Virus record (IMG/VR): IMGVR_UViG_3300008119_000511
Span: 1 to 27,900 of that record
Reading direction: 5' to 3' (one strand)
Length of the DNA: 27,900 nt
Origin: a virus
In this document: positions 27,868 through 27,900 of the stretch, one piece after another
Position numbering within the stretch: the first letter of the stretch is position 1
Layout of the letters: each line of letters starts with the position of its first letter
Position numbers and translations under genes: made by a program
Notes under the pieces: model-generated
The model's database searches: none
Seen by the model: only the letters and a program-made list of their open reading frames with translations
What the model was told of the DNA's origin: nothing

Positions 27868-27900
27868 TTTTACACAGGAAATACCCTGAAAAAATAGGCA

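Overview
The window is internal to the genome of a tailed double-stranded DNA phage; it opens inside a gene and carries terminase, replication, lysis, tRNA and chaperone genes packed end to end with short overlaps. The probable host is an actinobacterium with an AT-rich genome. The evidence is a WhiB-family Fe-S regulator (17781-18071), a DUF7455-like zinc protein (15637-15882), an MSMEG_6728/Pyr_excise-type protein (26456-26986) and several promoters whose -10 box sits so that the start codon is at or next to +1 (leaderless mRNA, common in Actinobacteria). A freshwater acI-type host fits the low GC, but that is inference. No integrase, partition gene, CRISPR array or IS element was seen.

Layout. 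1-9360 (+) is the replication and recombination block: end of a DnaB-like helicase, a conserved small protein, CHC2/TOPRIM primase, a probable ssDNA-binding protein, a full-length DnaE-type polymerase with an intact PHP site, a MazG-like pyrophosphohydrolase, RecA, a PD-(D/E)XK resolvase-like protein, a Cas4/RecB-like Fe-S exonuclease, zinc-finger proteins and a RuvC-like resolvase. 9360-9637 holds a small gene split by an apparent -1 frameshift. 9627-11741 is the large terminase with a helix-turn-helix front end.

11745-14192 encodes an exported PA14-domain protein that appears to begin at an ATT codon, followed by two small membrane proteins (holin candidates). A promoter nested in a hairpin (14194-14247) drives a small conserved gene. 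A tRNA cluster follows (Asn, Asp, Arg, Thr) with a 38-codon ORF filling its only large gap. 14962-15882 has an M23 endolysin-type peptidase and two zinc-ribbon proteins. 15875-18742 has a GT-B glycosyltransferase, anchored hypotheticals and WhiB. 18765-22448 has a membrane protein, Hsp20, a probable virion protein with a TUDOR-like tail, a zinc metallopeptidase, a His-rich membrane protein, a DUF1599-like protein and GroES.

22456-25204 is an overlapping four-gene glycan cassette (GT-A-like protein, SAM methyltransferase, NAD-dependent epimerase/dehydratase, second GT-A-like protein). 25333-26323 is a compact minus-strand operon of five small genes led by a HAD phosphatase. A divergent promoter region (26330-26422) separates it from a last plus-strand group (26456-27867): a DNA-glycosylase-like protein and four small unknown proteins.

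The replication block would supply a largely self-sufficient replisome and recombination apparatus. Terminase, M23 peptidase and holin candidates serve packaging and lysis. GroES and Hsp20 may assist virion protein folding. The glycan genes could decorate virions or alter the host surface. The least expected features are regulatory: the likely ATT start, leaderless promoters on both strands, and two places where a promoter is interleaved with a terminator-like hairpin.
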